Source: Pseudomonas fluorescens NCIMB 11764
Lineage (GTDB): Bacteria; Pseudomonadota; Gammaproteobacteria; Pseudomonadales; Pseudomonadaceae
Assembly: GCF_000293885.2 (NCBI RefSeq)
Contig: NZ_CP010945.1
Coordinates: forward strand, 6,282,001-6,346,000
Length of the DNA: 64,000 nucleotides
Reading direction: 5' to 3'
Below the pieces are notes generated by a model. The model did not search any database and was not told the DNA's origin. It saw only the letters and a program-made list of their open reading frames with translations. Shown here one piece after another: positions 42,861 through 54,232 of this stretch. Position 1 is the first letter of the stretch. Every line of letters begins with the position of its first letter. The position numbers and the translations under genes are program-made.

Positions 42861-43499
42861 TTAGCTGCTTGGCGTGTCGGTGTCGCGCTTGCGCTTGTTG
42901 CCCATGCGCACGCCGATGTCCATCAGGAACTGGAAGAAACCTTCCTGATCTTCCAGCACGTTGCTCCAGAACGGCGAGTGGTACAGCGCCACGGCGCCGT
43001 GCACCAGCGCCCAGGACGCGCAGTAATGGAAGTAAGGCGGCACGTCTTCGAGCTTGCCTTCGCTGATCCGACCCTTGATCAGCAGGGTCAGGCGTTCAAA
43101 ATTCGAGGCGCGGATCTTGTGCAGCTCCTCGATCATCTCCGGCACCTGGTTGCCCTTGACCACCTTTTCTTCGAGGCGATCGAACAAGCGGTAGCGTTGC
43201 GGATCGCGCATGCGGAATTCGAAGTAGGCCCGGGACAGGGCTTCCTTGTCCTTGTCGACGTCTGCCGAATGCAACAGCTCGTTCAAATCACGCTCGTAAT
43301 CGAGCATCAGGCGCAGATAGATCTCCGCTTTCGATTTGAAGTGCTTGTAGATTGTGCCTTTGCCGATACCGACGGCATCAGCAATCATCTCGACGGTGAC
43401 ACTGTCTTCACCTTGGTCGAGGAACAGCTTGAGCGCGGTATCGAGAATTTCTTGCTCACGGCGACGAAATTCACGGACCTTACGAGGTTCTTTATGCAT
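42861..43499 (-). CDS. TetR-family transcriptional regulator
   Basis: A 212-residue regulator. The N-terminal TetR helix-turn-helix is at residues about 15-60 (ILDTALKLFLDQGEDSVTVE, then GIGKGTIYKHFKSKAEI). The C-terminal ligand domain has no recognised specificity. Its place next to rgsA and tatD matches the P. aeruginosa locus. Targets are unknown. Confidence 0.87.
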   Translation of the reverse strand: MHKEPRKVREFRRREQEILDTALKLFLDQGEDSVTVEMIADAVGIGKGTIYKHFKSKAEIYLRLMLDYERDLNELLHSADVDKDKEALSRAYFEFRMRDPQRYRLFDRLEEKVVKGNQVPEMIEELHKIRASNFERLTLLIKGRISEGKLEDVPPYFHYCASWALVHGAVALYHSPFWSNVLEDQEGFFQFLMDIGVRMGNKRKRDTDTPSS

Positions 43500-43709
43500 A
43501 AGAAAAGGTCTGTCGGGGTCAAAATTCGAAGCCGCGTATTATGCCTAACTTGCGGCAAAATGCACGGATCATCCATCCATATCTGTGTTTCTTGATGAAT
43601 TCTGGAAGCGCCGCCATTTAATGAGAACGCTTCCGAAGCGCACGTATTCCAAAATTGTTTAAAAACCTCGACCGGTAAACTGGACTCGGCGCAATACTGA
43701 TCAATACTT

Positions 43710-43832
43710 CAACTGTCGGCGGGGCATCTCCCCCAAGTGCCGCGTCGATATTGGTACCAACGGACCGCGTACCATTGTTTTACTCCTAATGGTCTTAACC
43801 CGGATTCACCCCCCAGAACCCGGGTTTTTTTT
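43710..43832 (+). ncRNA. rgsA: Small regulatory RNA RgsA (P16)
   Basis: Between tetR and tatD, where P. aeruginosa carries the RpoS-dependent sRNA RgsA, there is a non-coding unit of about 120 bases on the plus strand. It has a GC-rich GGCGGGGCATCTCCCCC hairpin and ends in an intrinsic terminator (AACCCGG at 43797, CCGGGTT at 43820, then eight T). Two CAATACT hexamers at 43692 and 43702 are candidate -10 elements. RgsA works with Hfq and affects stress survival. Ends are approximate. The rest of the 395-base gap 43500-43894 shows no gene. Confidence 0.78.
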
Positions 43833-43844
43833 GCCTGCAATTCA

Positions 43845-43887
43845 GGGGGCACCGCCCCCGCAGGAGCTGCCGAAGGCTGCGATTTTT
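43845..43887. repeat. Hairpin plus partial GATCGCAG-type repeat after tatD
   Basis: GGGGGC-ACC-GCCCCC is a perfect small hairpin. It is joined to GCAGGAGCTGCCGAAGGCTG, one arm of the repeat seen at 54826. It follows the tatD stop. Confidence 0.6.
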
Positions 43888-43894
43888 TCCGGCG

Positions 43895-44686
43895 TTATGC
43901 CGATGCCCTGACGTGCGCCAACGGAAACAGCCGTTTAAAGTTCTCGGTGGTCTGCTCGGCAAATCGTTCGTAGGACTCCCCCCGCAACATCGCCAGAAAC
44001 TCTGCCACTTCCCGCACATACTGCGGCAGGTTCGGCTTGCCGCGATAGGGGATCGGCGCCAGGTACGGCGAATCGGTTTCCACCAGCAAGCGGTCCGCGG
44101 GCACCTTGCTGGCCACGTCACGCAGCGCATCGGCATTGCGGAAGGTGACAATGCCGGACAAGGAGATGTAATAACCCATGTCCAGCGCCGCTTTGGCCAT
44201 GTCCCAATCTTCGGTGAAGCAATGCAGGACGCCGGCCTGGGGCAGCGCGGCTTCACGCAACAGGTTCAAGGTATCGGCCCGGGCGCCACGGGTGTGAATG
44301 ATCACTGGCTTGCCGGTTTGCTGCGCAGCTTGCAGGTGCAGGCGGAACGATTCCTGCTGCAGCTCTGCCGCCTCAGGCTCGTAGTGATAGTCCAGGCCGG
44401 TTTCACCGATCGCCACCACACGCGGGTGGTTGAGCTCCCGCAATAGCCAGTCCAGCGCCGGGGCAGCGCCCGGCTGCACGTCCAGCGGATGCACGCCGAC
44501 GGAACAGTCGACATCGTCGTAACGTTCGGCCAGGGCCTTTACGTCGGCTGCGTTGTCGACGCTGACGCCGATACACAGAAAGTGCCCTACCCCGCGCTGC
44601 CGGGCCGCATCGAGTGCGGCATCCAGAGAGCCGTCGTGGGCGGCGAGGTCGAGGCGATCAAGGTGGCAATGGGAATCTACGAGCAT
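43895..44686 (-). CDS. TatD-family metal-dependent hydrolase
   Basis: A 263-residue TIM-barrel hydrolase (TatD/YcfH type). The metal motif DSHCHLD is at residue 4; further ligands are GETGLDYHYEP, HTRGA, LHCFTED and VETDSPYL. Relatives are deoxyribonucleases or D-aminoacyl-tRNA deacylases. It is 15 bases after pilZ in the holB-pilZ-tatD order known from other pseudomonads. Confidence 0.9.
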   Translation of the reverse strand: MLVDSHCHLDRLDLAAHDGSLDAALDAARQRGVGHFLCIGVSVDNAADVKALAERYDDVDCSVGVHPLDVQPGAAPALDWLLRELNHPRVVAIGETGLDYHYEPEAAELQQESFRLHLQAAQQTGKPVIIHTRGARADTLNLLREAALPQAGVLHCFTEDWDMAKAALDMGYYISLSGIVTFRNADALRDVASKVPADRLLVETDSPYLAPIPYRGKPNLPQYVREVAEFLAMLRGESYERFAEQTTENFKRLFPLAHVRASA

Positions 44687-44701
44687 AAAAAGGGCTGCAA
44701 C

Positions 44702-45058
44702 TTACATCGTATGGGTGGGACGGTCGGACTTCAGGGCTCCGGCCAGATGGGTTTCGATTCGACTGCGGGCGGTATCGTCGCCGTCGTTGAACTGCACGCC
44801 GACGCCGGCGGCGCGGTTGCCTTGAGCGCCTTTGGGCGTGATCCAGGCGACCTTGCCGGCCACCGGAATCTTCTCCGGCTCATCCATCAGGCTCAGCAGC
44901 ATGAATACCTCATCGCCCAACTTGTAGCTTTTGTTGGTCGGGATAAACAGACCACCGTTCTTGATGAATGACATATAGGCCGCGTATAGCACGGACTTGT
45001 CCTTGATGGTCAGGGACAAAATACCGTTGCGCGGCCCCTGGTTGACGGCTTCATTCAT
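44702..45058 (-). CDS. pilZ: Type IV pilus assembly protein PilZ
   Basis: A 118-residue PilZ-domain protein (LSLTIKDKSVLYAAYMSFIK, YKLGDEVFMLLSL, GKVAWITPKGAQGNRAAGVG). The arginine-rich RxxxR and D/NxSxxG motifs that bind cyclic di-GMP are absent, as in the P. aeruginosa founder of the family, so it likely acts through protein contacts in pilus formation. The start is ATG 45058. Confidence 0.9.
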   Translation of the reverse strand: MNEAVNQGPRNGILSLTIKDKSVLYAAYMSFIKNGGLFIPTNKSYKLGDEVFMLLSLMDEPEKIPVAGKVAWITPKGAQGNRAAGVGVQFNDGDDTARSRIETHLAGALKSDRPTHTM

Positions 45059-45100
45059 GCTGACCTCCACTGCAGATGTTCAGAGGATAGGCCCAGTCGG

Positions 45101-46721
<1,621 letters not shown>

Positions 46722-46731
46722 TTAGTCAGAA

Positions 46732-47964
46732 TCATTGCGGGCTTTGCGGCGCGGTTGCGTCTGGTTCGGGCGCAGGCGCAGCAGCGGGCTGTTTGACAGG
46801 TTCTTCAGCCGGTTCGTGGGAGGGCTCTTGAACCGGTTCTTGCGGCGTCACTGGCGGCAAAGCCTCGGGGGCTGTGTCGGGCGAAGCCGCCGGGATCGGC
46901 GCCTGCTCATCCGTCGCTTCGGGTGCGGTGGCCGGTGCCGGGCTGGAGCGATAATCGGCGCGGCGCTTGAGCTGGAACTCGCGCACCGCGTTGTTATGGG
47001 CGTCCAGATCATCCGAGAACACATGGCTGCCATCGCCGCGTGCGACAAAATACAGGCTGTTGCCAGCCACCGGATTCAACGCTGCGTGGATCGCCTCGCG
47101 GCCGACCATCGCAATCGGCGTCGGCGGCAGGCCGGCGATCACGTAGGTATTGTAAGGGGTCGGTTCCTTGAGGTGCGCGCGGGTCAACTTGCCGTTGTAA
47201 CGATCGCCCAGGCCGTAGATCACGGTCGGATCAGTCTGCAACAGCATGCCCATTTCCATGCGCCGCACAAACACGCCGGCGATCTGCCCGCGCTCTTGCG
47301 GTACGCCGGTTTCCTTTTCCACCAGCGAAGCCATGATCAGCGCTTGATAAGGTTCGGTATACGGCACGTCGGCTGCGCGCTGCCCCCACTCCTTGGCGAG
47401 GACCTCATCAAGGCGATCGTAAGCTTTTTTCAGCAGCTCGGCGTCCGTCATGCCCCGCACGAACCGGTAGGTGTCCGGAAAGAATCGCCCTTCCGGAAAG
47501 ATCCCGGGGTGACCGAGCTTGTCCATCACTTCGCTATCGCTCAAGCCGTTCAACGTCTGCTCGAGCTTTTCATCCTTGGCCAGGGCCAAACGGACCTGAT
47601 GGAAATTCCAGCCTTCCACCAGCGTCAGGCTGTACTGAACCATCTCGCCACGCTTCCACAGGTCGATCAGGCCTTCAACGGTCATGCCGGGCTGCATGCG
47701 GTACTCACCTTTGTGCAACGGCTGCCCGGCCAGATTGAAGCGCCAATACACGCGCAACCAGAAAGCGTCCTTGATGACGCCATCGGCTTCGAGTCGATAG
47801 AAAGTGCGAGTGGGTGTCGTACCTTTGGGCACGTCCAGCAGTTCTTCCTGGGTAATGTTCAGCGGCTGTTCCAGCGCCGAATGGATTTTCCAGGCCGCAG
47901 CGCCCAGACACAGCCCTGCCAGAACCAGGCCGGTTTCCAGCAACAGCAAGAATTTACGTCTCAC
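46732..47964 (-). CDS. mltG: Endolytic transglycosylase MltG
   Basis: A 410-residue inner-membrane murein transglycosylase that cuts nascent glycan strands. One N-terminal anchor (FLLLLETGLVLAGLCLG) is followed by a LysM-like part and the YceG domain, with the catalytic Glu in ASLVEKETGVPQERGQIAGV and LLQTDPTVIYGLG. Residues about 335-410 are an added Pro/Ala/Glu-rich tail (EPVQEPSHEPAEEPVKQP) not needed for catalysis. It starts 3 bases after pabC. Confidence 0.92.
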   Translation of the reverse strand: MRRKFLLLLETGLVLAGLCLGAAAWKIHSALEQPLNITQEELLDVPKGTTPTRTFYRLEADGVIKDAFWLRVYWRFNLAGQPLHKGEYRMQPGMTVEGLIDLWKRGEMVQYSLTLVEGWNFHQVRLALAKDEKLEQTLNGLSDSEVMDKLGHPGIFPEGRFFPDTYRFVRGMTDAELLKKAYDRLDEVLAKEWGQRAADVPYTEPYQALIMASLVEKETGVPQERGQIAGVFVRRMEMGMLLQTDPTVIYGLGDRYNGKLTRAHLKEPTPYNTYVIAGLPPTPIAMVGREAIHAALNPVAGNSLYFVARGDGSHVFSDDLDAHNNAVREFQLKRRADYRSSPAPATAPEATDEQAPIPAASPDTAPEALPPVTPQEPVQEPSHEPAEEPVKQPAAAPAPEPDATAPQSPQ

Positions 47965-47967
47965 GTA

Positions 47968-48783
47968 TCAAGCATCCAGTAGCACACGGGCAATGGTTTG
48001 GAGTTTACGGGTGAGCGGCCCAATCGACCAGCTCAGTGCTGCGTAGGCGCGCACCGGCCAAACGCCATACACGCTATTGCAGACAAAGACTTCGTCAGCC
48101 CATTGCAGCTGATCGAGGCTGATGTCGGTGATTTGCGTGGGGATCCCCAGCGACTCGGCTTGAAACAATAATTCGGCACGCATCACGCCGGCAACGCCGC
48201 AGCGTTTGAGATCAGCGGTGATCAACACGCCATCACGGATCAGGAACAGATTACTGAACACGCCTTCGATCACGCGCCCGGCCTGATCAAGCATCAAGCC
48301 TTCGGCATGCTCGGTGTCTTGCCATTCGGAACGGGCGATGACTTGCTCAAGACGGTTCAGGTGTTTGAGCCCGGCGAGCAAGGGTTGTCTGGACAGTCGC
48401 GTGGTACAGGGGAAGAGGCGAACGCCGTGCTCTCCATGAACCGCAGGATAAGCAGCAGGACGATTGCCTTGCAGAATGCGTCGGGCCCGGGCGGCAGGAT
48501 CAGGGGCGTAACCGCGCAAGCTGTCGCCGCGAGTAAGGATGAGTTTAAGCACGCCCTCACCCAGAGCTGCGGCGTAGGCCAGCAGTTCACTGCGGATCAG
48601 CGCATGGTCGGCCGTGATCGCCAGGCGCAAACAGCCATCGGCCAGACGCGCCAGATGCCGGTCCAGCAACAGCGGCTGCCCGCCGCGCACGGCGATGGTC
48701 TCGAACAGACCATCACCGTAGGCCAGGCCGCGATCCTTCAGCGACAGAGTGTCAGCCGGCTGACCGTCGACCCAGCTGTCCAT
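47968..48783 (-). CDS. pabC: Aminodeoxychorismate lyase
   Basis: A 271-residue fold-type IV PLP enzyme that releases pyruvate from aminodeoxychorismate to give p-aminobenzoate for folate. Marks are DRGLAYGDGLFETI, TRLSRQPLLAGLKHLNRLEQ with the PLP lysine, and EVFVCNSVYGVWPV. Its ATG overlaps the fabF stop by one base (TGATG), a sign of translational coupling. Confidence 0.92.
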   Translation of the reverse strand: MDSWVDGQPADTLSLKDRGLAYGDGLFETIAVRGGQPLLLDRHLARLADGCLRLAITADHALIRSELLAYAAALGEGVLKLILTRGDSLRGYAPDPAARARRILQGNRPAAYPAVHGEHGVRLFPCTTRLSRQPLLAGLKHLNRLEQVIARSEWQDTEHAEGLMLDQAGRVIEGVFSNLFLIRDGVLITADLKRCGVAGVMRAELLFQAESLGIPTQITDISLDQLQWADEVFVCNSVYGVWPVRAYAALSWSIGPLTRKLQTIARVLLDA

Positions 48784-50027
48784 CAGTCAGCGAACCGGCG
48801 GAACACCAGCGAGCCGTTGGTACCGCCAAAACCGAAGGAGTTGGACAACACCACGTCGATATCCATGTTGCGCGCAGTGTGCGGCACGAAATCGAGGTCG
48901 CAGCCTTCGTCCGGCTCATCGAGGTTGATGGTCGGCGGCGCCACCTGGCTGTTGATCGCCAGCACACTGAAGATGGCTTCGACCGCGCCTGCCGCACCCA
49001 GCAGGTGACCGGTCATGGACTTGGTCGAACTGACGGCCAGCTTGTAGGCGTGATCGCCGAACACCGACCTGATCGCACAGGCTTCGGCGAGGTCGCCGGC
49101 AGAAGTCGATGTGCCGTGGGCGTTGATGTACTGAACCTGATCGACATTGACCTTCGCGTCGCGCAGGGCATTGGTGATGCAACGTGCAGCACCCGCACCG
49201 TCCGCCGGCGGCGAAGTCATGTGGTAAGCATCGCCACTGGTGCCGAAGCCGATCAGTTCGGCATAGATGGTCGCGCCGCGAGCCTTGGCGTGTTCCAGCT
49301 CTTCCAGCACCAGCGCACCGGCACCGTCGGACAGGACGAAGCCATCACGACCCTTGTCCCACGGACGGCTGGCGCGGGTCGGCTCGTCGTTGCGGGTCGA
49401 CAGTGCACGGGAGGCGCCAAAGCCACCCATGCCCAGGCCGCAAGCGGCCATCTCGGCGCCGCCGGCGATCATCACGTCGGCTTCGTCGTACATGATGTTG
49501 CGTGCCGCCATGCCAATGCAGTGCGTACCGGTGGTACACGCGGTGGCGATAGCGTAGTTAGGTCCCTGTGCACCCAGGTGGATCGACAGGAAACCGGAAA
49601 TCATATTGATGATCGAGCCAGGCACGAAAAACGGAGAGATCCGCCGTGGACCGGAATCATGCAGGGTGCGGCTGGTTTCTTCGATATTGGTCAGACCGCC
49701 AATACCCGAACCCATGGCCACGCCGATGCGTTCACGGTTGGCGTCGGTGACTTCAAGCCCTGCATTACGCACAGCCTGGAAACCGGCGGCCAGACCGTAC
49801 TGAATGAACAGGTCGAGCTTGCGAGCTTCCTTGACCGACAGGTATTCCTCGACATTGAAGCCCTTTACCGAGCCGCCAAAACGGGTGGAATAGGCAGAAA
49901 GGTCGGTGTGTTCGATCAGACCAATGCCACTGCGGCCAGCCAGAATGCCCTGCCAACTGCTCGGCACATCCGTGCCCAGTGGCGACAACATACCCATACC
50001 GGTGACTACGACGCGTCTACGCGACAC
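48783..50027 (-). CDS. fabF: 3-oxoacyl-ACP synthase II
   Basis: A 414-residue condensing enzyme of fatty-acid elongation. The catalytic Cys is in [11 protein letters not shown] and the two His are in [11 protein letters not shown] and [15 protein letters not shown] use the GTG start at 50027 ([12 protein letters not shown]) because AAGGAGA lies just before it and the length then equals the family norm; the ATG at 50060 gives an unlikely extension. Confidence 0.95.
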   Translation of the reverse strand: MSRRRVVVTGMGMLSPLGTDVPSSWQGILAGRSGIGLIEHTDLSAYSTRFGGSVKGFNVEEYLSVKEARKLDLFIQYGLAAGFQAVRNAGLEVTDANRERIGVAMGSGIGGLTNIEETSRTLHDSGPRRISPFFVPGSIINMISGFLSIHLGAQGPNYAIATACTTGTHCIGMAARNIMYDEADVMIAGGAEMAACGLGMGGFGASRALSTRNDEPTRASRPWDKGRDGFVLSDGAGALVLEELEHAKARGATIYAELIGFGTSGDAYHMTSPPADGAGAARCITNALRDAKVNVDQVQYINAHGTSTSAGDLAEACAIRSVFGDHAYKLAVSSTKSMTGHLLGAAGAVEAIFSVLAINSQVAPPTINLDEPDEGCDLDFVPHTARNMDIDVVLSNSFGFGGTNGSLVFRRFAD

Positions 50028-50072
50028 AGCACTCTCCTTTTTCAAATGACGACTTTGCATCAGGCCTAAAGA

Positions 50073-50107
50073 AAAAACCGCACGCCATGATGGCAGTGCG
50101 GTTTTTC
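50073..50107 (-). terminator. Intrinsic terminator after acpP
   Basis: AAAAACCGCAC and GTGCGGTTTTT form an 11-bp outer stem with an inner GCC-ATGAT-GGC. On the minus strand it ends in a T-run, 30 bases after the acpP stop, and partly isolates fabF. Confidence 0.88.
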
Positions 50108-50135
50108 CATGACAGCAAGCAACGATTACAAACTA

Positions 50136-50372
50136 TTACGCCTGGTGGCTAGTAACGTAGTCGATTGCAGCTTGTACAGTAGTGATCTTCTCAGCTTCTT
50201 CGTCAGGGATTTCGGTCTCGAATTCCTCTTCCAGAGCCATCACCAGCTCAACGGTGTCAAGGGAGTCGGCACCCAGGTCTTCAACGAAGGAAGCAGTGTT
50301 GACCACTTCTTCTTCTTTAACGCCCAGTTGCTCGGCAACGATTTTCTTGACGCGCTCTTCGATGGTGCTCAT
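50136..50372 (-). CDS. acpP: Acyl carrier protein
   Basis: A 78-residue acidic ACP. The phosphopantetheine Ser is in [18 protein letters not shown]. It carries acyl chains for the fab enzymes around it. It has its own promoter and terminator, in keeping with its high expression. Confidence 0.97.
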   Translation of the reverse strand: MSTIEERVKKIVAEQLGVKEEEVVNTASFVEDLGADSLDTVELVMALEEEFETEIPDEEAEKITTVQAAIDYVTSHQA

Positions 50373-50417
50373 ACCTTGTTTTCACTCCTAATGGACAAAT
50401 TCAGGCAGCTGGCCAGT

Positions 50418-50452
50418 GGGTAAGTGTATAGAAAGACTTTTCAGTTTTTCAA
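50418..50452 (-). promoter_or_regulatory. acpP sigma-70 promoter
   Basis: Minus strand -35 TTGAAA (50447-50452), 16-bp spacer and -10 TATACA (50425-50430) give a start near 50418, about 46 bases before acpP. The -35 lies in a palindrome (CTTTCAGTT...AACTGAAAAG). Confidence 0.65.
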
Positions 50453-50563
50453 CTGAAAGCTTCACTCCTCAAACCCTGCGGCCCTCTGCCTATAAATAGA
50501 TTGCAGCTTTATAACGGATTTTAGACAGCTCGTATGACATTTTTTTGAAGCAATCCGTCACAT

Positions 50564-51307
50564 TTAACTCATGTACATCCCGCCGTTCACCGGGATTGTA
50601 GCCCCAGTAACGTAAGCCGCACCGTCGGACGCAAGAAAAGCGACCACAGACGCGATCTCTTGAGCTTGCCCCAGACGGCCCAGCGGAATTTGCGTCTGCA
50701 AGGCTTCACGCTGTGCCTCGGGCAGTTCGCGAGTCATATCGGTGTCGATGAACCCAGGGGCCACCGAGTTTACCGTAATCGAACGCGAACCGACTTCACG
50801 CGCCAGTGCGCGGCTGAAACCTTCCAGACCGGCCTTGGCGGCAGCGTAGTTTACTTGGCCTGCGTTGCCCATGGCACCCACTACGGAGCCAATACTGATA
50901 ATTCGTCCCCAACGGGCTTTCGTCATGCCGCGCAAAACGCCCTTGGACAGGCGGAACAGACTGTTCAAGTTGGTATCGACGACGTCATGCCATTCGTCAT
51001 CTTTCATGCGCATCATCAGGTTATCGCGGGTGATACCGGCATTGTTGACCAGGATCGCCGGCGCACCGAACTGCTCCTGGATGCTCGCCAGCACCGCCGC
51101 AACGGATTCGTCGCTGGTGACATTGAGTTCCAGGCCAGTGCCTTGAATACCGTTTTCCTTCAGGGTAGCGGCGATGCGTTCGGCACCCGAAGCAGATGTC
51201 GCGGTGCCCACAACGATGGCACCCTGACGACCCAGTTCCAGGGCGATGGCCTGGCCGATACCGCGGCTCGCACCGGTGACCAGTGCAACTTTACCTTGCA
51301 GACTCAT
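50564..51307 (-). CDS. fabG: 3-oxoacyl-ACP reductase
   Basis: A 247-residue SDR that reduces 3-oxoacyl-ACP with NADPH. Motifs are TGASRGIGQAIAL, NNAGITRDNL, the catalytic Ser in IISIGSVVG and YxxxK as YAAAK. The start MSLQGKVALVTG (51307) is chosen over 51352. It lies 16 bases after fabD in the usual fabD-fabG-acpP order. Confidence 0.95.
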   Translation of the reverse strand: MSLQGKVALVTGASRGIGQAIALELGRQGAIVVGTATSASGAERIAATLKENGIQGTGLELNVTSDESVAAVLASIQEQFGAPAILVNNAGITRDNLMMRMKDDEWHDVVDTNLNSLFRLSKGVLRGMTKARWGRIISIGSVVGAMGNAGQVNYAAAKAGLEGFSRALAREVGSRSITVNSVAPGFIDTDMTRELPEAQREALQTQIPLGRLGQAQEIASVVAFLASDGAAYVTGATIPVNGGMYMS

Positions 51308-51323
51308 GCAAGCTTCTCCTGAT

Positions 51324-52262
51324 TCAGGCCAGCGCTGCGCGGGCGGCAGCAAAGGCGTCTGGGGTATTGAGGTTGGATGTCGACACGCCTTCGGCGCAGC
51401 GTTTGTTCAAGCCTGCCAGCACTTTGCCAGGACCGCATTCGACCAACTGGGTCGCGCCCTTGGCAGCCAGCGCCTGGACCGATTCGACCCAGCGCACAGG
51501 CTTGTAGAGCTGTTCAAGCAGATCGCGCTTGAGGGTTTCCAGATCCGCCGGTACGCCGGCGCTGACGTTTTGCACCACTGGAATCTGCGGTGCCTGCCAA
51601 TTGATCGCAGCGATCGACTCGGCGAAGCGCTCGGCAGCCGGACGCATCAGCTCGCAGTGGGACGGCACGCTGACCGGCAATGGCATGGCGCGCTTGGCAC
51701 CACGTGCCTTGCAGCCTTCGATGGCGCGCTCGACCGCAGCCTTGGCACCCGCGATAACCACCTGGCCCGGCGAGTTGAAATTGACCGCGCTGACCACTTC
51801 GCCTTGCGCCGCTTCGGCACAGGCCGCCAGTACGTCGGCATCGTCCAGACCGAGGATGGCAGCCATGCCGCCCTGCCCCGCTGGAACGGCTTCCTGCATC
51901 AACTGACCACGACGCTCTACCAGTTTGACGGCGTCGCCCAGGCTCAGACTGCCCGCCGCCACCAGAGCGCTGTATTCGCCCAGGCTGTGACCGGCAACAT
52001 AAGCCGGACGCGCGCCGCCTTCAGCCAGCCACAGACGCCACAGGGCGATCGAGGCGGTCAGAATGGCCGGCTGGGTTTTATCGGTTTGATTGAGTTGCTC
52101 TTCCGGCCCCTGCTGGGTCAGTGCCCACAGGTCGTAACCGAGAGCGTCGGATGCTTCTTTGAATGTTTCAAGGACTACAGGATGTTGCGCGCCCAACTCG
52201 GCCAGCATGCCGAGGGACTGCGAACCCTGTCCTGGAAAGACGAATGCGAGGGAAGCAGACAT
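51324..52262 (-). CDS. fabD: Malonyl-CoA:ACP transacylase
   Basis: A 312-residue enzyme that loads malonate on ACP. It has FVFPGQGSQSLGM, the active-site Ser in GHSLGEYSALV and the His in VPSHCELMRP. Normal length. A 126-base gap separates it from plsX. Confidence 0.95.
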   Translation of the reverse strand: MSASLAFVFPGQGSQSLGMLAELGAQHPVVLETFKEASDALGYDLWALTQQGPEEQLNQTDKTQPAILTASIALWRLWLAEGGARPAYVAGHSLGEYSALVAAGSLSLGDAVKLVERRGQLMQEAVPAGQGGMAAILGLDDADVLAACAEAAQGEVVSAVNFNSPGQVVIAGAKAAVERAIEGCKARGAKRAMPLPVSVPSHCELMRPAAERFAESIAAINWQAPQIPVVQNVSAGVPADLETLKRDLLEQLYKPVRWVESVQALAAKGATQLVECGPGKVLAGLNKRCAEGVSTSNLNTPDAFAAARAALA

Positions 52263-52388
52263 GTAACAAGCCCCTAATGATCTTGTCGTCGGAGAATTGA
52301 CGTCCCGCTTGGAGGACGCAAGAAACTGACAGTTTGGATGGCCAATTGAACTGAGCGGTCACATTTAAGCATTGTCCGACGAAAATGC

Positions 52389-53399
52389 CTAAAGCAACAA
52401 ATCCTCCAGACGACCGTGAATCCGTTCCGGCAGGTTTTCCTGAATCTCGATCAAGGCTCGCGAGATGGCGCTCTGGAAACCCTGAACCCCTGCAGAACCG
52501 TGACTTTTCACCACAATCCCCTGCAAACCCAGAAAGCTTGCACCGTTATGCCGCGCGGGCGCCAGGTCCGCTTGCAGGCGTTTCATCAGTGGCAGCGCCA
52601 TTGCACCGATTACTTTTGAGGCCAGGTTTTTTTTGAACAGGGCTTCGATCCGAGCCGAGATCATGGTCGCCAATCCTTCGCTGGACTTGAGCAGGATATT
52701 GCCGACAAAGCCGTCGCACACCACCACATCCGCTTCGCCCCGGTACAAGCCGTCACCTTCGACAAAACCGATGTAGTTGATGCCGCGAGCACTTTGCAAC
52801 AAAGTTGCCGCCAGCTTGACCTGCTGATTACCCTTGATGTCTTCGGTGCCGATGTTCAGCAACGCAACACGCGGGCGAACGATGCCGAGGGTTTCTGCAG
52901 CGACCGACCCCATGACCGCAAACTGCAACAGATGCTCGGCACTGCAATCGACGTTGGCCCCCAGATCGAGCAACTGGCAATAACCCTTCTGCGTCGGAAT
53001 CGCCGCGACCATGGCCGGCCGATCAATGCCCGGCAAGGTCTTTAGCACAAACCGCGACAAAGCCATCAGCGCGCCGGTATTGCCGGCGCTGACGCAGGCC
53101 TGGACCTTGCCGTCACGCAACAACTCGAGCGCCACGCGCATTGACGAATCGGGCTTGCCGCGCAAGGCCTGGGCAGGCTTTTCATCCATGGTGATGACTT
53201 CGGACGCCGGTGCAATCGACAGGCGCGAGCGATCCACAGCCGATTGGCCAGCGATCAATTCTTCAAGAAGGGAGGGTTGACCGACAAGGGTCAGGTGCAG
53301 CGAGGGCGTAGCATTCAGACAAGCGAGGCTGGCCTGAACAATGCTGCGGGGACCGAAGTCCCCGCCCATTGCGTCAATCGCGATGACTTGAGCGGACAA
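52389..53399 (-). CDS. plsX: Phosphate acyltransferase PlsX
   Basis: A 336-residue enzyme that turns acyl-ACP into acyl-phosphate for phospholipid synthesis. Family marks are [25 protein letters not shown] and [14 protein letters not shown], and [16 protein letters not shown]. It follows rpmF by 4 bases, the standard rpmF-plsX-fab arrangement linking ribosome and membrane synthesis. Confidence 0.95.
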   Translation of the reverse strand: MSAQVIAIDAMGGDFGPRSIVQASLACLNATPSLHLTLVGQPSLLEELIAGQSAVDRSRLSIAPASEVITMDEKPAQALRGKPDSSMRVALELLRDGKVQACVSAGNTGALMALSRFVLKTLPGIDRPAMVAAIPTQKGYCQLLDLGANVDCSAEHLLQFAVMGSVAAETLGIVRPRVALLNIGTEDIKGNQQVKLAATLLQSARGINYIGFVEGDGLYRGEADVVVCDGFVGNILLKSSEGLATMISARIEALFKKNLASKVIGAMALPLMKRLQADLAPARHNGASFLGLQGIVVKSHGSAGVQGFQSAISRALIEIQENLPERIHGRLEDLLL

Positions 53400-53403
53400 G
53401 TGA

Positions 53404-53586
53404 TTACTCGTCAGCGCCCTTGTCGATCACTTTACGGCCACGGTATACGCCTTCTGGCGATACGTGGTGACGCAGGTGAACTTCACCGGTGGTTTTTTCT
53501 ACAGACAGGGTGCTAGCCTCGAGAGCGTCGTGCGAACGACGCATGTCACGGGCAGAGCGGGATTTTTTGTTCTGCTGAACAGCCAT
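53404..53586 (-). CDS. rpmF: 50S ribosomal protein L32
   Basis: A 60-residue basic protein ([20 protein letters not shown]) with the L32 pattern. The C-terminal part ([17 protein letters not shown]) has no Cys pairs, so it is the zinc-free form. It lies 13 bases after yceD. Confidence 0.96.
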
Positions 53587-53599
53587 AATTGATTAACTC

Positions 53600-54127
53600 C
53601 TAAACGTTTGGGTCACGCTTTAACTGCGCCAATACACTGAACGGGTTGGACCGCGTTACCTCGTCCTCGCTCGGTTCGGCCTCTTCGAGACCCCCCGGCT
53701 GCTGGCATTCTTCCGGATGATGAGCAGGCACAATGGGCAAGGCGAGCAGAAGCTCCTCCTCGATCAGTGACTGCAGATCCAATGGATCTTCGCCCAGTTC
53801 CAGCACGTCATAACCTTTCGGCAACGACTGGGTATTCGCACCCTCCTTCACCACAGCATAACTGCATTCGCTGTGGATCGGCAGGGTGACCAGCTCAAGA
53901 CAACGCTGGCAAACCATTTTGACTTCGGTGTCGATAAAACTGTGGATTACCACAGACTTACGTTCATCTCGTTCAAAAACGAATTTAGCCTGCACCGTAC
54001 CGACAGTATCGGAAAGCGGGTCGCAGAGTCTCTCCAAATCGGCCAGCAGCAGTTCACCTTGAAGGGTGGTGCCACGGTCAGCCAATTTGCGCGGGTCAAC
54101 GTGAGGTGGAATCGGGTCATTCAACAT
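53600..54127 (-). CDS. yceD: YceD family (DUF177) protein
   Basis: A 175-residue protein with the CQRCLE pair and acidic C-terminal half typical of YceD, a protein tied to 23S rRNA accumulation and nearly always upstream of rpmF. The start MLNDPIPPHVDPRKLA (54127) is preferred over the ATG at 54151. Confidence 0.9.
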   Translation of the reverse strand: MLNDPIPPHVDPRKLADRGTTLQGELLLADLERLCDPLSDTVGTVQAKFVFERDERKSVVIHSFIDTEVKMVCQRCLELVTLPIHSECSYAVVKEGANTQSLPKGYDVLELGEDPLDLQSLIEEELLLALPIVPAHHPEECQQPGGLEEAEPSEDEVTRSNPFSVLAQLKRDPNV

Positions 54128-54232
54128 AGGCGCAGCATTATAGGGATGCACCCGGCCATGTCAAAGGAAATTCAGCCCTGTCCGTCACCTGGAAGCCTCG
54201 CTAGAATTCGCGCCTGTCTTCTGGAGATGCGC

